Shown: in pieces, positions 15,762 through 23,794 of the stretch
Layout: the number at the start of each line of letters is the position of its first letter
How positions within the stretch are numbered: position 1 is the stretch's first letter
From: CAZAGT01 sp964484515
GTDB taxonomy: Bacteria; Desulfobacterota; DSM-4660; Desulfatiglandales; HGW-15
Reading direction: 5' to 3'
DNA length: 23,794 nt
NCBI GenBank assembly: GCA_964484515.1
Contig: CAZAGT010000033.1
Location: 1 to 23,794 of the forward strand
Made by a program: the position numbers and the translations under genes
Notes under the pieces: generated by a model
Seen by the model: only the letters and a program-made list of their open reading frames with translations
What the model was told of the DNA's origin: nothing
The model's database searches: none

Positions 15762-16481
15762 TCAGATCCCCAGCAGATTCCTCTTGCGCTCTTCGTCGGC
15801 CAAAAGTTCTTCGGTGGTGCCCTCGTAGACGGTCTGGCCGTCGTCCAGCACATATACCCGGGAGCATACCCGCAAGGCCAAGGCGGCATTCTGCTCGACA
15901 AGGACGGTCGTCATGCGGGTTTCCGCCAGTTCTTGGATGATCTTCATGACCTCCTTGACGATAATCGGTGCCAGCCCTTCAGACGGCTCATCAAGCAGGA
16001 TCAGATCGGGGTTTCCCATCAGGGTGCGAGCGATGGAAAGCATTTGTTGCTCACCGCCGGAGAGGTTTTCGCCTTTGTGCCTTGTGAGTTCCGCCAGCTT
16101 CGGAAAATGGCTGTGCACTCGATCAAGATCCCACGCGTCGCCGCGATGGTCCCCCTTCTTCTTGGCGATTTCAAGGTTTTGCCGGACCGTCAGGGTCGGA
16201 AAGATTCGACGATTGTCTGGTACCCAGCCGATACCCAGGTTCGCAATCTCGTGGGTCGCCAAACCGGTAATATCCCGAGCCTTGAATGAGATCTTCCCCG
16301 TCCTTGGTGGGGTGAGGCCCAGGATGCTTCGCAACGTGGTGGTCTTGCCGGCCCCATTACGGCCCAATACGGCGACCGTCTCCCCTTCCATAACGCGCAG
16401 ATACACATCGTGGAGGACATGGGCCTCGCCGTAATAAGCGTTGATCCGGTCTACATCCAACATAGGTTGCGGTTCTGACAT
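15762..16481 (-). CDS. livF: Branched-chain amino acid-type ABC transporter ATPase LivF
   Basis: A 239-residue ATPase of the LivF type: Walker A GRNGAGKTT (40-48), signature LSGGEQQ (140-146), Walker B LILLDEP (160-166). Together with LivG it powers import across the inner membrane. Its ATG overlaps the LivG stop codon by one base (TGATG), so the two are translationally coupled. Liv-type systems carry branched-chain amino acids but also urea, short amides and aromatic or dicarboxylic acids, so the name does not fix the substrate. Confidence 0.94.
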   Translation of the reverse strand: MSEPQPMLDVDRINAYYGEAHVLHDVYLRVMEGETVAVLGRNGAGKTTTLRSILGLTPPRTGKISFKARDITGLATHEIANLGIGWVPDNRRIFPTLTVRQNLEIAKKKGDHRGDAWDLDRVHSHFPKLAELTRHKGENLSGGEQQMLSIARTLMGNPDLILLDEPSEGLAPIIVKEVMKIIQELAETRMTTVLVEQNAALALRVCSRVYVLDDGQTVYEGTTEELLADEERKRNLLGI

Positions 16482-17224
16482 CAGTCGATTCCTCCCAGGT
16501 AGGCCTCTTGGACGTCCTCGTTGGCCTTGATTTCGTCGGGCGGACCGTGTGCAATCATTTGGCCTTGATGTAAAACGATGATGCTGTCCGAGATGGTCAA
16601 GACCACGCTCATATCGTGCTCTATGACGACGACACTGAGATGATCCGAGATATCTTTGATGAATCTCTTGACCCGGTCCGTTTCGGAAGACGGCAGACCG
16701 GAGGTCGGCTCGTCCATCAAGAGCAGTTTGGGTTCTGAGGCCAGCGCGATGCCGATTTCCAGGATGCGCTTATCACCATAGGAGAGCTGTTTCGTCGGGA
16801 CGTCCTTTACGTGGTCCAGTCCGATCTGCTTGAGGATTTCATCCGTTGCCGTGTTGATATCTTCGAACTTGGCGGTTGAACGCAAAAAGCGGTATCCCTT
16901 TCCTTTACGCGCCTGGACAGCCAAGCGAACATTTTCAAACGGTGAGATCTCATTGAAGATATTAAGGACCTGAAACGAGCGGGCGATGCCCAGATCGACG
17001 ATCTTGTGAATGGGCCAACCGGTAATGTCCTCTCCTTGGAACAGGATTCTCCCTTTATCCGGTTTGTAATAGCCCGTCAGGATGTTAAACAAGGTCGTCT
17101 TGCCGGCCCCGTTAGGCCCTATAATAGACGTGATGGTCCCTTCTTGAACCTTCAAATTGATGTCCGCGTTGGCCATCAATCCGCCGAAGTGCTTCTCAAC
17201 GCCGATTGCCTCAAGAATCGTCAT
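16481..17224 (-). CDS. livG: Branched-chain amino acid-type ABC transporter ATPase LivG
   Basis: A 247-residue ATPase of the LivG type with Walker A GPNGAGKTT (36-44), the slightly altered signature LSYGD (147-151) usual for LivG, and Walker B LLLMDEP (167-173). It starts 15 bases after the LivM stop codon, with an AAAGG ribosome site, and ends in a one-base overlap with LivF. Confidence 0.94.
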   Translation of the reverse strand: MTILEAIGVEKHFGGLMANADINLKVQEGTITSIIGPNGAGKTTLFNILTGYYKPDKGRILFQGEDITGWPIHKIVDLGIARSFQVLNIFNEISPFENVRLAVQARKGKGYRFLRSTAKFEDINTATDEILKQIGLDHVKDVPTKQLSYGDKRILEIGIALASEPKLLLMDEPTSGLPSSETDRVKRFIKDISDHLSVVVIEHDMSVVLTISDSIIVLHQGQMIAHGPPDEIKANEDVQEAYLGGID

Positions 17225-17239
17225 GGCTCAGCCTTTCCC

Positions 17240-18253
17240 TTACGATGGCGCCGGTTGTTCGTTTGTGACCTGCGCCTGCGCCCCGGATCGCCCGATCCTC
17301 AGGTAGCCGAGGATTCCCTCAGGGAGGAACAGGATGATAAAGGCGATCAACATTCCGTAGAAGAGATACCAGTGTTCCGTAAACGATGAAAAGATGTCCC
17401 GCAGCGCAATGAAAATGAAGGCACCCAGGACGGGTCCGAAAAAGTTGGTCAGCCCGCCCCCGACAAGGACCATCATGACCACGTCTCCCGATCGGATCCA
17501 CTGAATCGGGTTGGCAAAAGCGCCGTGCTGCAACATGGCATACAGGGATCCGGCCAGACCGCCGAAGGTTCCGGAGATAACGATGGCCGTCCATTTGTAC
17601 AGCCAGGTGTTATACCCAAGATATTTGGCTCGAACCTCATTCTGTTTGATCGCGTAAAAGACGCTTCCCAGCGGTGAGTGCACCAGCTTCCACAGCAAAA
17701 GGAGGCTCGCCACGAGGATGAGGAAGACGAAATAGTAGTAGGGGACGATACCGTCAATTGGAATCTGGAGGATGCCGAACAGGTTCAGGGGATATCTCTC
17801 GATCCCCATCAGTCCGTTCTCACCACCCGTGACGGCGTCCCATTGGAAGGCGATGAAATAGAACATCTCGGTGAAGGCGATGGTCAACAGGGCGAAGTAG
17901 ATGCCTCTCTTGCGCGCCAGGATAAGGCCCAGCAGGCCGGCAATGAGGGCGCAACCGGCCATGCTGCCGAATATGGCAAACCAGGTTCCGGTGGTGATGT
18001 TCTTTTGGATCAATCCGCAAAGGTAGGCCCCCGTGCCAAAAAAGAGGCCGTGACCGAAGGAGGGGAGGCCGGTGTAGCCGAGCAGGACGTTGAACCCAAC
18101 GGCGAAGATGGCCCATATCATGACTTCGATTGCCAGAGACATGAATCCCAAGTGCACAAGAACCTTTGGAGCAATGTAGAAAGAGAAGAAGATCATCAAG
18201 AGGAAGATGAAGATGATCGACATGGGATGACGCGCATACTGAGAGTACGGCAT
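17240..18253 (-). CDS. livM: Branched-chain amino acid-type ABC transporter permease LivM
   Basis: A 337-residue, strongly hydrophobic permease. It carries the LivM-family stretch LLGYTGLPSFGHGLFFGTGAY (near residues 57-77), and GGLTNFFGPVLGA in the C-terminal half. Multiple membrane helices span the protein. The start is at ATG 18253 with AAGGAT upstream. It pairs with LivH to form the membrane channel. Confidence 0.93.
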   Translation of the reverse strand: MPYSQYARHPMSIIFIFLLMIFFSFYIAPKVLVHLGFMSLAIEVMIWAIFAVGFNVLLGYTGLPSFGHGLFFGTGAYLCGLIQKNITTGTWFAIFGSMAGCALIAGLLGLILARKRGIYFALLTIAFTEMFYFIAFQWDAVTGGENGLMGIERYPLNLFGILQIPIDGIVPYYYFVFLILVASLLLLWKLVHSPLGSVFYAIKQNEVRAKYLGYNTWLYKWTAIVISGTFGGLAGSLYAMLQHGAFANPIQWIRSGDVVMMVLVGGGLTNFFGPVLGAFIFIALRDIFSSFTEHWYLFYGMLIAFIILFLPEGILGYLRIGRSGAQAQVTNEQPAPS

Positions 18254-18337
18254 AGCTTCAATCCTTATCCATTGGTATCACGTTAATTCGTTAAGGCAAC
18301 GCAACCGAATCACGCCTCAATGAGTCTCAAGAAACCG

Positions 18338-19207
18338 CTATTGCTCAAGCAACGACTTCTCACCCATGATGCCACGGGGCCGCACCACCAGGACGATGGC
18401 CATGATGACGTACATCGTCAGCTCCGACATCCTCGGCCAGACCATCACACTCAAGCTTTTCGACAGCCCGACGATGAGCCCGCCAAACACCGCACCCCAG
18501 AAACTACCGATGCCTCCGATCACGACAACCACGAATGATGGCATCAGTGCCTCCGTCCCCATGGTTGGCTTCAGGCTCCACATGGGCCCGGCGATGACCC
18601 CGGCTATGCCGGCGAGGGCCGCCCCGAGGCCAAACACAAGTGTCCTTAGCCGCCGCAGGTTCTTGCCGAGGGCCATGACCATTTCGCTGTCCGAAACCCC
18701 GGCCTTGATGATCGCGCCGTAGGAGGTCTTTTCCAGGAAGAGCCAGACGAGGCCGAGCAGGACCACAGAGAGTACGGCCAAAAACAACCGGTACTTGGAA
18801 TACCAGATGAAGCCCAGGTTGATCGGTCCGGCTACAAACTTGGGGGCCGCCATGGAGTAGCCGACCTTACCCCAGATGATGCGGATACACTCTTCGATGG
18901 CCATGGCCAGGCCAAAGGTCATGAGAAGGCCGAACAACGGATCTTTTCCGTAGACCCGCCGCACGGCGGTCCATTCGATCAAGAGACCCAAGATCCCGAC
19001 GATCAGAGGGCCGATGATGAGGGAGGGCCAGTAGCCGATGTATTTTTGGAGGGTAAGCGCAAAGTAGGCCCCGAGCGCAAACAGCGCGCCATGGGTGAAA
19101 TTGATGACCTCCATGACGCCTAGGATCATCATGAAGCCTAAAGCCATGACACCGAAGAGGAGACCCAAGACCAGACCATTGAACACCTGTGAGTATAGCT
19201 CTACCAT
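18338..19207 (-). CDS. livH: Branched-chain amino acid-type ABC transporter permease LivH
   Basis: A 289-residue hydrophobic permease of the LivH type: the N-terminal VFNGLVLGLLFGVMALG and the loop VINFTHGALFALGAY are characteristic, as is GGIGSFWGAVFGGLIVG near the C-terminus. I chose ATG 19207, with AAGGGG seven bases upstream. A GTG directly before it (19210) is the alternative start. It lies between LivK and LivM in the usual import operon order. Confidence 0.93.
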   Translation of the reverse strand: MVELYSQVFNGLVLGLLFGVMALGFMMILGVMEVINFTHGALFALGAYFALTLQKYIGYWPSLIIGPLIVGILGLLIEWTAVRRVYGKDPLFGLLMTFGLAMAIEECIRIIWGKVGYSMAAPKFVAGPINLGFIWYSKYRLFLAVLSVVLLGLVWLFLEKTSYGAIIKAGVSDSEMVMALGKNLRRLRTLVFGLGAALAGIAGVIAGPMWSLKPTMGTEALMPSFVVVVIGGIGSFWGAVFGGLIVGLSKSLSVMVWPRMSELTMYVIMAIVLVVRPRGIMGEKSLLEQ

Positions 19208-19282
19208 CACGCGACCCCTTCAATTGCGCTCGATACGGGAGTTCTTATGTCATGTTGTTAAACCCTCTGCCTCAGAGGTGCC

Positions 19283-20530
19283 TTATCGATACGGCTCCAG
19301 TTCACAGGGGTTTTCCTCGCGACTCCTAACAATGTCCTCTCCTCTCATGACACCAAAGACCTCGTAGAAGTCATTACGGTCCTTCTGCAAGGCTGCGCCG
19401 GTCTTCATCCGCGCAATGTAGACCTCCTGGACGAATTGGTGATCCCAGGGCCGGATATGAGTGGGGCTGTTTTTCATATTGTCCGTGAAGGTGTGCCCCT
19501 CAAGCGCCTTCACGACCGGCGTCGTTTCCAGACTGTTGGCGCGAATGGCGGCCCGCAGCAGTTCGCGGGCACCGATGTAGCCTTGGTAGGTGTTGTTTTC
19601 CGGGACGGGGAAACCGCCCTCCGGCCAGCGGCGTTGGTATTTGGCGACGAATTCCTTGACGCCCGGCGCATCGAGTTTGTGATACCACTCGATGGCGAAG
19701 ATGCCGAGCGCTTTTTCAGGACCGACCGCGTAAACATCGCCGTAGTCCATCAGGCTGAATCCGAATTTGAATTCTTTGTCCATCCCGAACTCCATGATCT
19801 GCTCGAACATGGCGGAGCGGTCCACGCCGCCAATGGTACACATGATGATGTCGGGTTTGGTTCGCAGGTTCTTGATCTTGATGAGGTAGGAGCTGAAGTC
19901 TCGAGTCCCCATAGGGATGAGGGCCTCACCGAGATCCTGCCCGCCTTCGCGTTTGAGGATCTCCCGGAAGGACTTGGTTCCGGACCGCCCCCAGGTGTAA
20001 TCGTGCGTGATGAAATACCACTTCTTACCGATGTTTCTTGCGATCCAGGGGCCAACCGCATACACCAGCATGTGATTGTTGGGGCCGACCCGGAAATTGG
20101 TGCGATGACAATGGATGCCGGTGCATTCATCGGAGTTGGTGTTGGTGTTGAAGTAAACGATGTTGGCCCGCTGCGCGACCTCGGAAACCGCAATGGCGAC
20201 CGAGGATGAAACGCCGCCGAGCATGAAATGGACGTCGTCGCGTTCGATCAGCTTTTTCGCCTTCCGCGCGCCGGCGGCCGGATCCGTCTCGGTGTCTTCG
20301 ATGATCATCCGTACCTTCTTGCCGAGGACACCTCCATTGGCATTGATTTCCTCGACCGCCATGGTGATGCCGCGCCGCTCGGCGGCGCCTAAATCCGCAT
20401 AGTTTCCGCTGGCCGGGCTGATCACGCCGAGGCGAACCTCGTCGTCAGCAGCCAATCCCGCAACAGGGATAACCAACAGGACGCCCAAAATCACCGTTCC
20501 CAAACAAATGCCTTTAATAGCTCTTTTCAT
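19283..20530 (-). CDS. livK: ABC transporter substrate-binding protein (LivK type)
   Basis: A 415-residue periplasmic binding protein of the Leu/Ile/Val-binding family. A signal peptide covers residues 1 to about 27 (MKRAIK start, hydrophobic core, GLA before AD). The mature start VRLGVISPASGNYADLGAAERRG is typical, as is the INANGGVLGKKVRMIIEDTETDP segment. HFMLGGVSSSVAIAVSEVAQ also fits the ligand-binding cleft. The length exceeds E. coli LivK (about 370) and is nearer to binding proteins for aromatic or short-chain carboxylates and amides. Its ligand would identify the pathway substrate. GGAGG precedes the ATG. Confidence 0.93.
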   Translation of the reverse strand: MKRAIKGICLGTVILGVLLVIPVAGLAADDEVRLGVISPASGNYADLGAAERRGITMAVEEINANGGVLGKKVRMIIEDTETDPAAGARKAKKLIERDDVHFMLGGVSSSVAIAVSEVAQRANIVYFNTNTNSDECTGIHCHRTNFRVGPNNHMLVYAVGPWIARNIGKKWYFITHDYTWGRSGTKSFREILKREGGQDLGEALIPMGTRDFSSYLIKIKNLRTKPDIIMCTIGGVDRSAMFEQIMEFGMDKEFKFGFSLMDYGDVYAVGPEKALGIFAIEWYHKLDAPGVKEFVAKYQRRWPEGGFPVPENNTYQGYIGARELLRAAIRANSLETTPVVKALEGHTFTDNMKNSPTHIRPWDHQFVQEVYIARMKTGAALQKDRNDFYEVFGVMRGEDIVRSREENPCELEPYR

Positions 20531-20652
20531 GACGACTACCTCCTATGTGTCTGTGTATCTTAGGTCTTTGAGAAAGCTCAACGAGAAACGCGTTTTCGAG
20601 GTATCATTTAGATTCTTAGGACAACTCGGCGAGAATCACGCTTCCATGAATT

Positions 20653-21358
20653 CTAAGAGGTATCTGTATCCCCGAGCACGACCAGGGCGTCGACCCCGAT
20701 CGGCTTGCTCNNNNNNNNNNCATTGAACGATAAGGGGATTGACATCGACTTCCTGGATTTCAGCATGCTCGAGACCGAGACGGCCCAAACCGACAAGACT
20801 CTCACTGAGGATGTCGAGATCAACCGGCTCGAGGCCGCGGATGCCCTCAAGGATCTTGTATCCCCGGATGTCATGCATCATGGATAGGGCATCTCCTTTA
20901 TCGATCGGTGCGACCCGGAATGAGACGTCGTGTAGGATCTCCGTGAAAATGCCCCCTAAACCGAACATGACGCAGGGTCCGAACTGCTGATCGTGCTTCA
21001 TGCCGATGACGAGCTCACGTGGGCCTTTGATCATCTGCTGGATCAGGAATTCCGGCGCTAATCCCTCGGACAACCGCTGCAACGCTTGAAAGGCTTCCGT
21101 CAACTCGGTCTCATTGCGTAGATCGACTTTGATCAACCCCATCTCCGTCTTGTGTGTCACTCCGGATGAACAGGCCTTTATGACCACCGGATACCCAATT
21201 TCGGAAGCCGCATCCTTGGCTTTCCCGAGATCCTGGACAAGGACCTCGCGGACAATCGGGACGCCGTACTGAGAAAGGAGCTGTTTGCTTTCAAACTCGG
21301 AGAGGGTCTTCTGGCCGCGGTTTTTTGCTGCGGCAATGATTTCGTCAACGGTGTTCAT
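20653..21358 (-). CDS. ADP-forming acyl-CoA synthetase, beta (ATP-grasp) subunit; gap inside
   Basis: An ATP-grasp protein of about 231 residues once the ten N are removed, the usual size of separate beta subunits of NDP-forming acyl-CoA synthetases. Visible parts are ESKQLLSQYGVPIVRE (about 23-38), the nucleotide-binding YPVVIKACSSGVTHKTEMG (about 56-74), and EVDVNPLIVQ before the gap. After the gap KPIGVDALVVLG completes the family C-terminus in another frame, with a stop at 20653. Removing all ten N restores one frame, so the break is an assembly artefact, not a mutation. It starts 4 bases after the LacI-family stop codon. The matching alpha subunit is at 12168-13586. Confidence 0.88.
20711..20720. 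other. Assembly gap (10 N) in beta-subunit gene
   Basis: Ten N that shift the reading frame as drawn. Joining the flanks directly gives an uninterrupted frame (VQ-W-SKPIGVDAL) with no missing family residues, so the real gap is probably zero bases or a small multiple of three. Confidence 0.9.
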
Positions 21359-21362
21359 AGCG

Positions 21363-22502
21363 TTACGCTTGGACTCCTTTCCCTTTGCCGTGGCTACTCC
21401 TCTTTAGCGTTTTGAGAGTAACTTGGTCAAGCGCCTCTTTGGCCTCCCCGCAATTGGAATGGTAACCGCACGATCTGCGGATGACCAAAAGGGGATCTAA
21501 AATGATCTTCTTGACCATCCGATCGGATTCGCCTCGGATTTTGTCGATGAGATGGTCGACGGCCAAACGTCCGATCGTGTTCTTCAGGTGGGCGACAGTG
21601 GTCAGATCGATACCCGGAAGGCCGGCCATTTCGATGTCGTCAAAGCCCACCAGGGCCATGTCGGTGGGCACCTTCAGTCCCTGTTCGGCCAGCGCGTCGA
21701 GGACGCCGATGGCCATGCAGTCATTGCCAGCAAAAATGGCTGTAGGCCTTTTTTTCAATCGGAGGAGTTTTTGGGTGAGCGTATACCCGGATTCGCGGTA
21801 GAAGTCACCGAACAGGATGAGATCGCGGTCGGCCTCGATCCCATGGGCGTCAAAGCCGCTCATGGCACCTACAAAGCGATCGTATCCGGTCGAGGTGTCC
21901 CGCGGCCCTAATAACAGCGCGATGCGCTTGTGCCCCAGCTTCACGAGGTGATCGATGACGATGACTGCGCCACGCTGGTTATCGAGGCCGAAGAAATCCA
22001 CGGACGGGTCCGTGGGTCTCTGCTCGACCGTGCGCCAGGCCAGGACAAAGAGCACGCCTTCCGCCTTTAATTCGTAAATCAGGGGATCGTGCCGCAAGGT
22101 GGAACAAATGATGAGCCCGTCCACGCCCCGGTCCAATAGGTTTTGGACGACTCGCCGCTCAGCATCGAGGCCGCCTTTGGCCACGGACGTGGCAATGACT
22201 CCATAGTTCTTCTTCATCGCCTGGTCGATAATCTCGTGTGTGATTTCAGCATAGAAGGGATTTTGAAGTGACGTGATGACCAGACCCAGGTTGAGGCTCT
22301 CTTTGCCTACGAGGGAGCGGGCAAAGATGTTGGGTTTGTATCTTAATCGTTTGGCGATCCCAAGGACCTGGTTTCGAGTGGCAGGACTGACCCGTGGTGT
22401 TTCTCGATCGCGAAGGACGAGGGAAACCGTAGCTGGCGAAACGTTTGCTTCCCGAGCAATATCCTTAATTGTAGGCTTTTTGCCCTTACTTCGGCCTTTC
22501 AT
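21363..22502 (-). CDS. LacI-family transcriptional regulator
   Basis: A 379-residue repressor with the N-terminal LacI helix-turn-helix (PTIKDIAREANVSPATVSLVL, then the hinge region RLRYKPNIFARSL near residue 60) and a periplasmic-binding-protein-like effector domain (LGLVITSLQNPFYAEI, GVDGLIICST, RPTAIFAGNDCMAIGVL, LVGFDDIEMA). I chose ATG 22502. A GTG immediately upstream (22505) is the alternative, and both have weak ribosome sites. A perfect operator palindrome sits in its own promoter, and related sites lie before the ADH operon and both cyclases, so it probably controls the island and itself. Its effector is likely the substrate or an intermediate. Confidence 0.93.
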   Translation of the reverse strand: MKGRSKGKKPTIKDIAREANVSPATVSLVLRDRETPRVSPATRNQVLGIAKRLRYKPNIFARSLVGKESLNLGLVITSLQNPFYAEITHEIIDQAMKKNYGVIATSVAKGGLDAERRVVQNLLDRGVDGLIICSTLRHDPLIYELKAEGVLFVLAWRTVEQRPTDPSVDFFGLDNQRGAVIVIDHLVKLGHKRIALLLGPRDTSTGYDRFVGAMSGFDAHGIEADRDLILFGDFYRESGYTLTQKLLRLKKRPTAIFAGNDCMAIGVLDALAEQGLKVPTDMALVGFDDIEMAGLPGIDLTTVAHLKNTIGRLAVDHLIDKIRGESDRMVKKIILDPLLVIRRSCGYHSNCGEAKEALDQVTLKTLKRSSHGKGKGVQA

Positions 22503-22580
22503 CACGACGGCCTACCGGATCCTCTATACCGTTCGTACTGTTTGCGGCGCTGGCCCTTAAGCCCGAGTTCGATAAGGAAT

Positions 22581-22609
22581 CTGGTAGTTGAACGTTCAAC
22601 TTTTGTCAA
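22581..22609 (-). promoter_or_regulatory. Likely promoter of the LacI-family gene
   Basis: Minus-strand TTGACA (22609-22604), 17-bp spacer, then a weak TACCAG (22586-22581). The spacer ends with the entire 14-bp operator, so bound repressor would block RNA polymerase directly. Confidence 0.5.
22587..22600. promoter_or_regulatory. Perfect LacI-type operator in the regulator's own promoter
   Basis: GTTGAACGTTCAAC is a perfect 14-bp palindrome with central CG, about 85 bp upstream of the LacI-family start. It is the reference site for the variants at 6050, 6278, 8127 and 8357. Confidence 0.82.
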
Positions 22610-22625
22610 GCGAAAATCTGTCCGT

Positions 22626-23728
22626 TCAGCGCGCCTCCATGATGGCCTTCCTTATGGCATTTCCCATGTCGGATGTGCCGTGGTTGCCGCCCATATCCCG
22701 GGTCTTCGCGTTGCCCTCCGAAAGGGTTTTTTCGATCCCTCGTTCTATGTCATGCGCCGCTTCCGTCTCCTCCAAGTGCTCGAGCATCATGCGGATAGAT
22801 TCGATCGCCGCGACCGGGTTGACGANNNNNNNNNNAGGTTCTTGCCGGCGTACTTTGGGGCCGACCCGTGGATCGGTTCGAACATGGATGGGTACATCCG
22901 CTCCGGGTTGAGGTTGGCAGAGGCCGCAAACCCCATTCCTCCTTGAAGCATCGCACCCAAATCCGTAATGATATCGCCGAAAAGGTTGGATGCGACGACG
23001 ACATCGAAGTACTGAGGATCCTTGACGAACCACATCGTCAGTGCGTCCACGAGGGCCATGTCGGTCTTGATATCCGGGTAATCCTTGGCCACGTCGGCAT
23101 AAACGGAGTCCCAAAAGACCATCGAGTAGTTGAGGGCATTCGATTTGGTGCAGTTCGTCACCATGCCGTAAGGGGCCTGCCGGCTGAGCTTTTTCCTCCT
23201 CCGGGCAAGCTCGAAGGCATAACGGATCACCCTCTCACAGCCCTTGCGCGTAAAGACGCCCGTCTGCAGGGCAAAGGCCTCCGGTGTGCCGAGCTTGAAG
23301 AAGCCTCCGAGCGCTGAATACTCCCCCTCCGTGTTTTCCCTGATGACGGCGAGGTCGACGGTCTCAGGGTTGGCGGTGCGGATCGGTGTCTCCACCCCGG
23401 GATAAAGCTTGATCGGGCGCAAGTTGATATATTGATCAAATCCCTTGCGAATCTGGAGCAAAAGCGTCAGGGATATGTGGTCCGGGACCTTGTCGGCGTC
23501 TCCGATACACCCGAGGACAACGGCATCGAAATCCTTGAGGGTATCGAGCGCGTCATCAGGCATCATGCGGCCGTGCTTTAGATAGTAGTCGCAACCCCAG
23601 GGAAAATACTCGGTCCGGACGTCAAACCCATATTTGTCGGCGACGGCGTCGAGGATCTTGATGCCTTCCCGAGTCACCTCGTCTCCAACCCCGTCACCCG
23701 GAACGACGGCGATACTGTAAGCTTTCAT
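22626..23728 (-). CDS. Tartrate/D-malate-type NAD-dependent decarboxylating dehydrogenase; gap inside
   Basis: A member of the isocitrate/isopropylmalate dehydrogenase family, about 363 residues when the gap is closed. The stretch FPWGCDYYLKHGRMMPDDAL (near 43-62) points to the tartrate dehydrogenase / D-malate dehydrogenase branch rather than LeuB. NLRPIKLYPG and VIRENTEGEYS form the substrate loop, and TKSNALNYS, DALTMWFVKDP, NLFGDIITDLGA and EPIHGSAPKYAGKN the metal and NAD sites. It would oxidise and decarboxylate a 2-hydroxy dicarboxylate-like acid. After the ten N the frame changes, and NPVAAIESIRMMLEHL completes the family C-terminus, ending at 22626. It lies upstream of the LacI-family gene on the same strand, before that gene's own promoter. 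The link to the pathway is unclear. Confidence 0.88.
22826..22835. other. Assembly gap (10 N) in dehydrogenase gene
   Basis: Minus-strand flanks end AACCT and resume TCGTCAACCCG. Overlapping them by one T gives AACCTCGTCAACCCG (NLVNP), exactly what the family has after GK. The true gap therefore looks like a one-base overlap rather than ten missing bases. Confidence 0.9.
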
Positions 23729-23794
23729 GGTCTACTCATGCCCCTTTACTCTATGGAACGGCTCCACGGATCGTCGTCGGGATCTACTCTTGCT

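Noticed and set aside
1..23794. CRISPR arrays, tRNA or rRNA genes, insertion sequences
   Set aside because: No regularly spaced repeats, no tRNA-like or rRNA sequence and no transposase frame were seen on reading either strand; a computed search was not possible.

Overview
The window looks like a catabolic gene island from an anaerobic bacterium, probably of the Desulfobacterota (former Deltaproteobacteria) type. This is an inference from gene content: a tungsten-type aldehyde:ferredoxin oxidoreductase, a two-subunit ADP-forming acyl-CoA synthetase, a beta-keto acid cleavage enzyme and a Liv-type importer. No rRNA, tRNA, CRISPR or transposase is visible. Three runs of ten N (1161-1170, 20711-20720, 22826-22835) each interrupt a gene. 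At least two of them behave like placeholders for gaps of about zero length, so this is probably a scaffolded draft or metagenome assembly.

Layout, left to right. Positions 1-1329 (minus) hold the 5' part of an unusual gene: a cation diffusion facilitator (CDF) membrane domain joined in frame to an HflK-like SPFH domain, running off the left edge. Positions 1756-5979 (minus) form a tight oxidation operon transcribed leftward: iron-containing alcohol dehydrogenase, MoaD-like sulfur carrier, aldehyde ferredoxin oxidoreductase, short-chain dehydrogenase. Positions 6050-9435 hold two plus-strand paralogues of a secreted metal-dependent cyclase/hydrolase, about 77% identical by hand count. Between them lies a broken copy of the 3' third of an acetoacetyl-CoA synthetase gene. 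The order and the sequence junction show a tandem duplication of [divergent promoter, cyclase, synthetase 3' end]. Positions 9480-23728 (minus) hold an SH3-like membrane-anchored protein, intact acetoacetyl-CoA synthetase, ADP-forming acyl-CoA synthetase alpha, 3-hydroxyacyl dehydrogenase, beta-keto acid cleavage enzyme (BKACE), LivF-LivG-LivM-LivH-LivK importer, ADP-forming synthetase beta, a LacI-family regulator, and a tartrate/D-malate-type dehydrogenase.

How the genes may work together (inference): the Liv importer brings in a small organic substrate, and the secreted cyclase may open a cyclic precursor outside the cytoplasm. Alcohol and aldehyde groups would be oxidised by the iron ADH and the AOR. 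The 3-hydroxyacyl dehydrogenase would make a beta-keto acid, and BKACE would cleave this with acetyl-CoA into acetoacetate plus a new acyl-CoA. Acetoacetyl-CoA synthetase would re-activate the acetoacetate, while the ADP-forming synthetase could turn the acyl-CoA into acid plus ATP. The substrate cannot be named from the sequence.

Regulation: a 14-bp palindrome-like motif with consensus GTTNAACGTTNAAC occurs at the promoter of the LacI-family gene, at the divergent promoters between the ADH operon and cyclase 1, and again at the duplicated promoter pair before cyclase 2. This ties the whole island to one regulator and is the best-supported new observation here, together with the CDF-HflK fusion and the duplication.
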